A stretch of 64,000 bases of DNA, taken from positions 7,012,126 to 7,076,125 of the forward strand of contig OX030958.1 in assembly GCA_943735955.1 (NCBI GenBank). Reading direction: 5' to 3'. Made by a program: the position numbers and the translations under genes. The DNA is from Piscicola geometra (lineage: Eukaryota; Annelida; Clitellata; Hirudinida; Piscicolidae). This document shows, piece after piece, positions 52,305 to 64,000 of the stretch (positions within the stretch are counted from its first letter, which is position 1; every line of letters begins with the position of its first letter). The notes under the pieces were generated by a model that had not been told where the DNA came from, did not search any database, and saw nothing but the letters and a program-made list of their open reading frames with translations.

Positions 52305-52970
52305 ATTACATACTATAACTATATATTATTATATATACTATAACTCTATATTATTATATATACTATAACTACATATTATTATATATACTATAACTATATA
52401 TTATTACATATACTAAAACTATATATTATTATATATACTATAACGATATATTATTATATATACTAAAACTATATATTATATATACTATAACCATATATTA
52501 TTATATATACTATAACCATATATTATTATATATACTATAACTATATATTATTATATATACTATAACTATATATTATTATATATACTATAACCATATATTA
52601 TTATATATACTATAACTATATATTATTATATATACTATAACTATATATTATTATATATACTATAACCATATATTATTATATATACTATAACTATATATTA
52701 TTATATATACTATAACCATATATTATTATATATACTATAACTATATATTATTATATATACTATAACCATATATTATTATATATACTATAACTATATATTA
52801 TTATATATACTATAACCATAGATTATTATATATACTATAACTATATATTATTATATATACTATAACTATATATTATTATATATACTATAACTATATATTA
52901 TTATATATACTAAAACTATATACTATTATATATACTATAACTATATATTATTATATATACTATATACAAT
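52305..52970. repeat. AT-rich minisatellite, about 24 bp unit, 27 copies
   Basis: The unit is TATACTATAACTATATATTA followed by TTATA, with T/C variation at one site (ACTATA or ACCATA). The array ends just before the stop codon side of the SRBD1 homologue (52994). Confidence 0.95.
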
Positions 52971-52993
52971 GCACGAGTCTCCAACTTCGACTT

Positions 52994-60448
<7,455 letters not shown>

Positions 60449-60837
60449 ATGATATTAGGAAATGAGCTGATGCTAATTATTATTATTAGCAGCTAATATT
60501 AATAAAAAGCCACTAGAAAATTCAAATCATGAAGAGCGGGGCCTAATAATATTAAGGTAGTTAAATTAAAAGGGACTAAAAGTAAAATAGTTGAACTCAA
60601 ACGCTTCATTAAAAATTATATTAATTTTAACATAATTAAAACACTTTGAACATTTAAATATATGAATTATAAATTGTCTGAATATAATTTTTATTTAATA
60701 CTTCATATTAGTCTATGCACCAAAAGTTAGTGGCGCTACTTTCGATTTTAACTATATTCTACTAATTCGATAATTTATTATTCTGTGTGTTTTAAAAAAA
60801 TCTGTTCTTAAACTGTCATTTAATAAATAAATTGATA
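60449..60837. promoter_or_regulatory. putative shared promoter between SRBD1 and MCM8
   Basis: The start codons of the minus-strand SRBD1 homologue (60448) and plus-strand MCM8 (60838) are only 389 bp apart, so both promoters must lie in or overlap this AT-rich interval. No clear TATA box or known factor site is evident. Confidence 0.55.
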
Positions 60838-63594
<2,757 letters not shown>

Positions 63595-63804
63595 GTGGGT
63601 GGTAGAAGGGTTACTTGGCTTTCGTTGGTGGTGTGGTGGTGTCGAAAGGGTGGTCATGCTGATGTGGCGTGTGTGGTTGGTGGTGGGGTAGTCAGGATGA
63701 TTTTGTGTGATGGTTGGTGTTTGGTGTGGTTTGTGTAGTTTGCGTGAGGGTGTGCTGAGGAAGTGTTTTAGTGTTTCAATTAACAAAGACCCACAAACCA
63801 TTCA

Positions 63805-64000
63805 TTCCACCACGACACCACACGTACCCCATGGACCACACCACACCTACCCCATGGACCACACCACACCTACATCAACCACACCACACCTACCCAATGG
63901 ACATTCCACCACACCTACCCGATGGACCACACCACACCTACATCAACAACACCACACCTACCCAATGGACACCACACCACACCTACCACATGGACCACAC
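63805..64000. repeat. CCACACCACACCTACC-type minisatellite (runs off the edge)
   Basis: About seven units of 25-30 bp built on ACCACACCACACCTAC with CCAATGGAC or CCATGGACC joints, in the MCM8 intron after 63594. Confidence 0.92.

Larger units (their letters stand above)
50261..52993. other. repeat-filled intergenic region
   Basis: Lies between the 5' end of the Rab-effector-like gene and the 3' end of the SRBD1 homologue. It should hold the promoter of the former. Half of it is three tandem arrays, listed separately. No gene seen. Confidence 0.7.

Noticed and set aside
52305..52970. Regularly spaced repeats that might suggest a CRISPR array
   Set aside because: Units are directly adjacent with no unique spacers, and the genome is animal; it is a minisatellite.

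Overview
This is eukaryotic, animal-type nuclear DNA. It is AT-rich and full of introns with GT/AG borders, and it carries animal-only gene families plus very many micro- and minisatellites. Degenerate TTAGGG/CCCTAA tracts and a SYD-1 gene of the invertebrate type (with a PDZ domain) point to a protostome that uses TTAGGG telomeres. A lophotrochozoan, for example an annelid or leech, fits best, but the species is my inference. I assembled gene models by hand from splice sites. In every model the intron phases agree across all junctions.

Left part (1-16 kb). The window opens inside a minus-strand SYD-1/SYDE-like synaptic RhoGAP gene; the PDZ and C2 parts are visible and the RhoGAP part lies off the left edge. 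A repeat-rich gap follows, with a decayed ISXO2/Merlin-type transposase piece, a frameshifted LINE reverse-transcriptase piece and a telomere-like tract. Then come two plus-strand tandem paralogues (399 and 307 aa). Both are secreted-then-anchored proteins with a Thr/Pro-rich stalk, a Cys-rich juxtamembrane module and one membrane span. A 5'-truncated CR1/L2-like LINE sits between them.

Middle (16-39 kb). One minus-strand gene of 11 coding exons encodes a 944 aa receptor-like protein: signal peptide, SUEL (galactose-binding lectin) domain, CUB domain with a large insertion, Sushi/CCP domain, membrane span and long Ser/Pro/Asn-rich tail. I do not know this combination as a described protein. 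About 10 kb of AT-rich sequence follows, with a 445 bp (GT)n tract and a possible TATA/E-box promoter at 38.97 kb.

Right part (39-64 kb). This is gene-dense and saturated with tandem repeats. A minus-strand 15-exon gene encodes a 1,623 aa Rab27-effector-like protein: a Slp-homology domain wrapped around an FYVE-type zinc finger, as in melanophilin/MyRIP/Slp proteins, joined to an Ig domain and an Asn/Asp-rich tail. Next is a complete 23-exon minus-strand SRBD1/Tex homologue (793 aa). Divergent from it, with only 389 bp between start codons, is the 5' part of MCM8 on the plus strand, which runs off the right edge.

The genes share no single pathway. SYD-1 and the Rab effector belong to synapse or vesicle traffic, the receptor-like genes to the cell surface, and SRBD1 and MCM8 to nucleic-acid maintenance. 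The most striking features are the two unusual domain combinations, the tandem mucin-stalk membrane proteins, and the way microsatellites form or directly abut splice sites across the right third.
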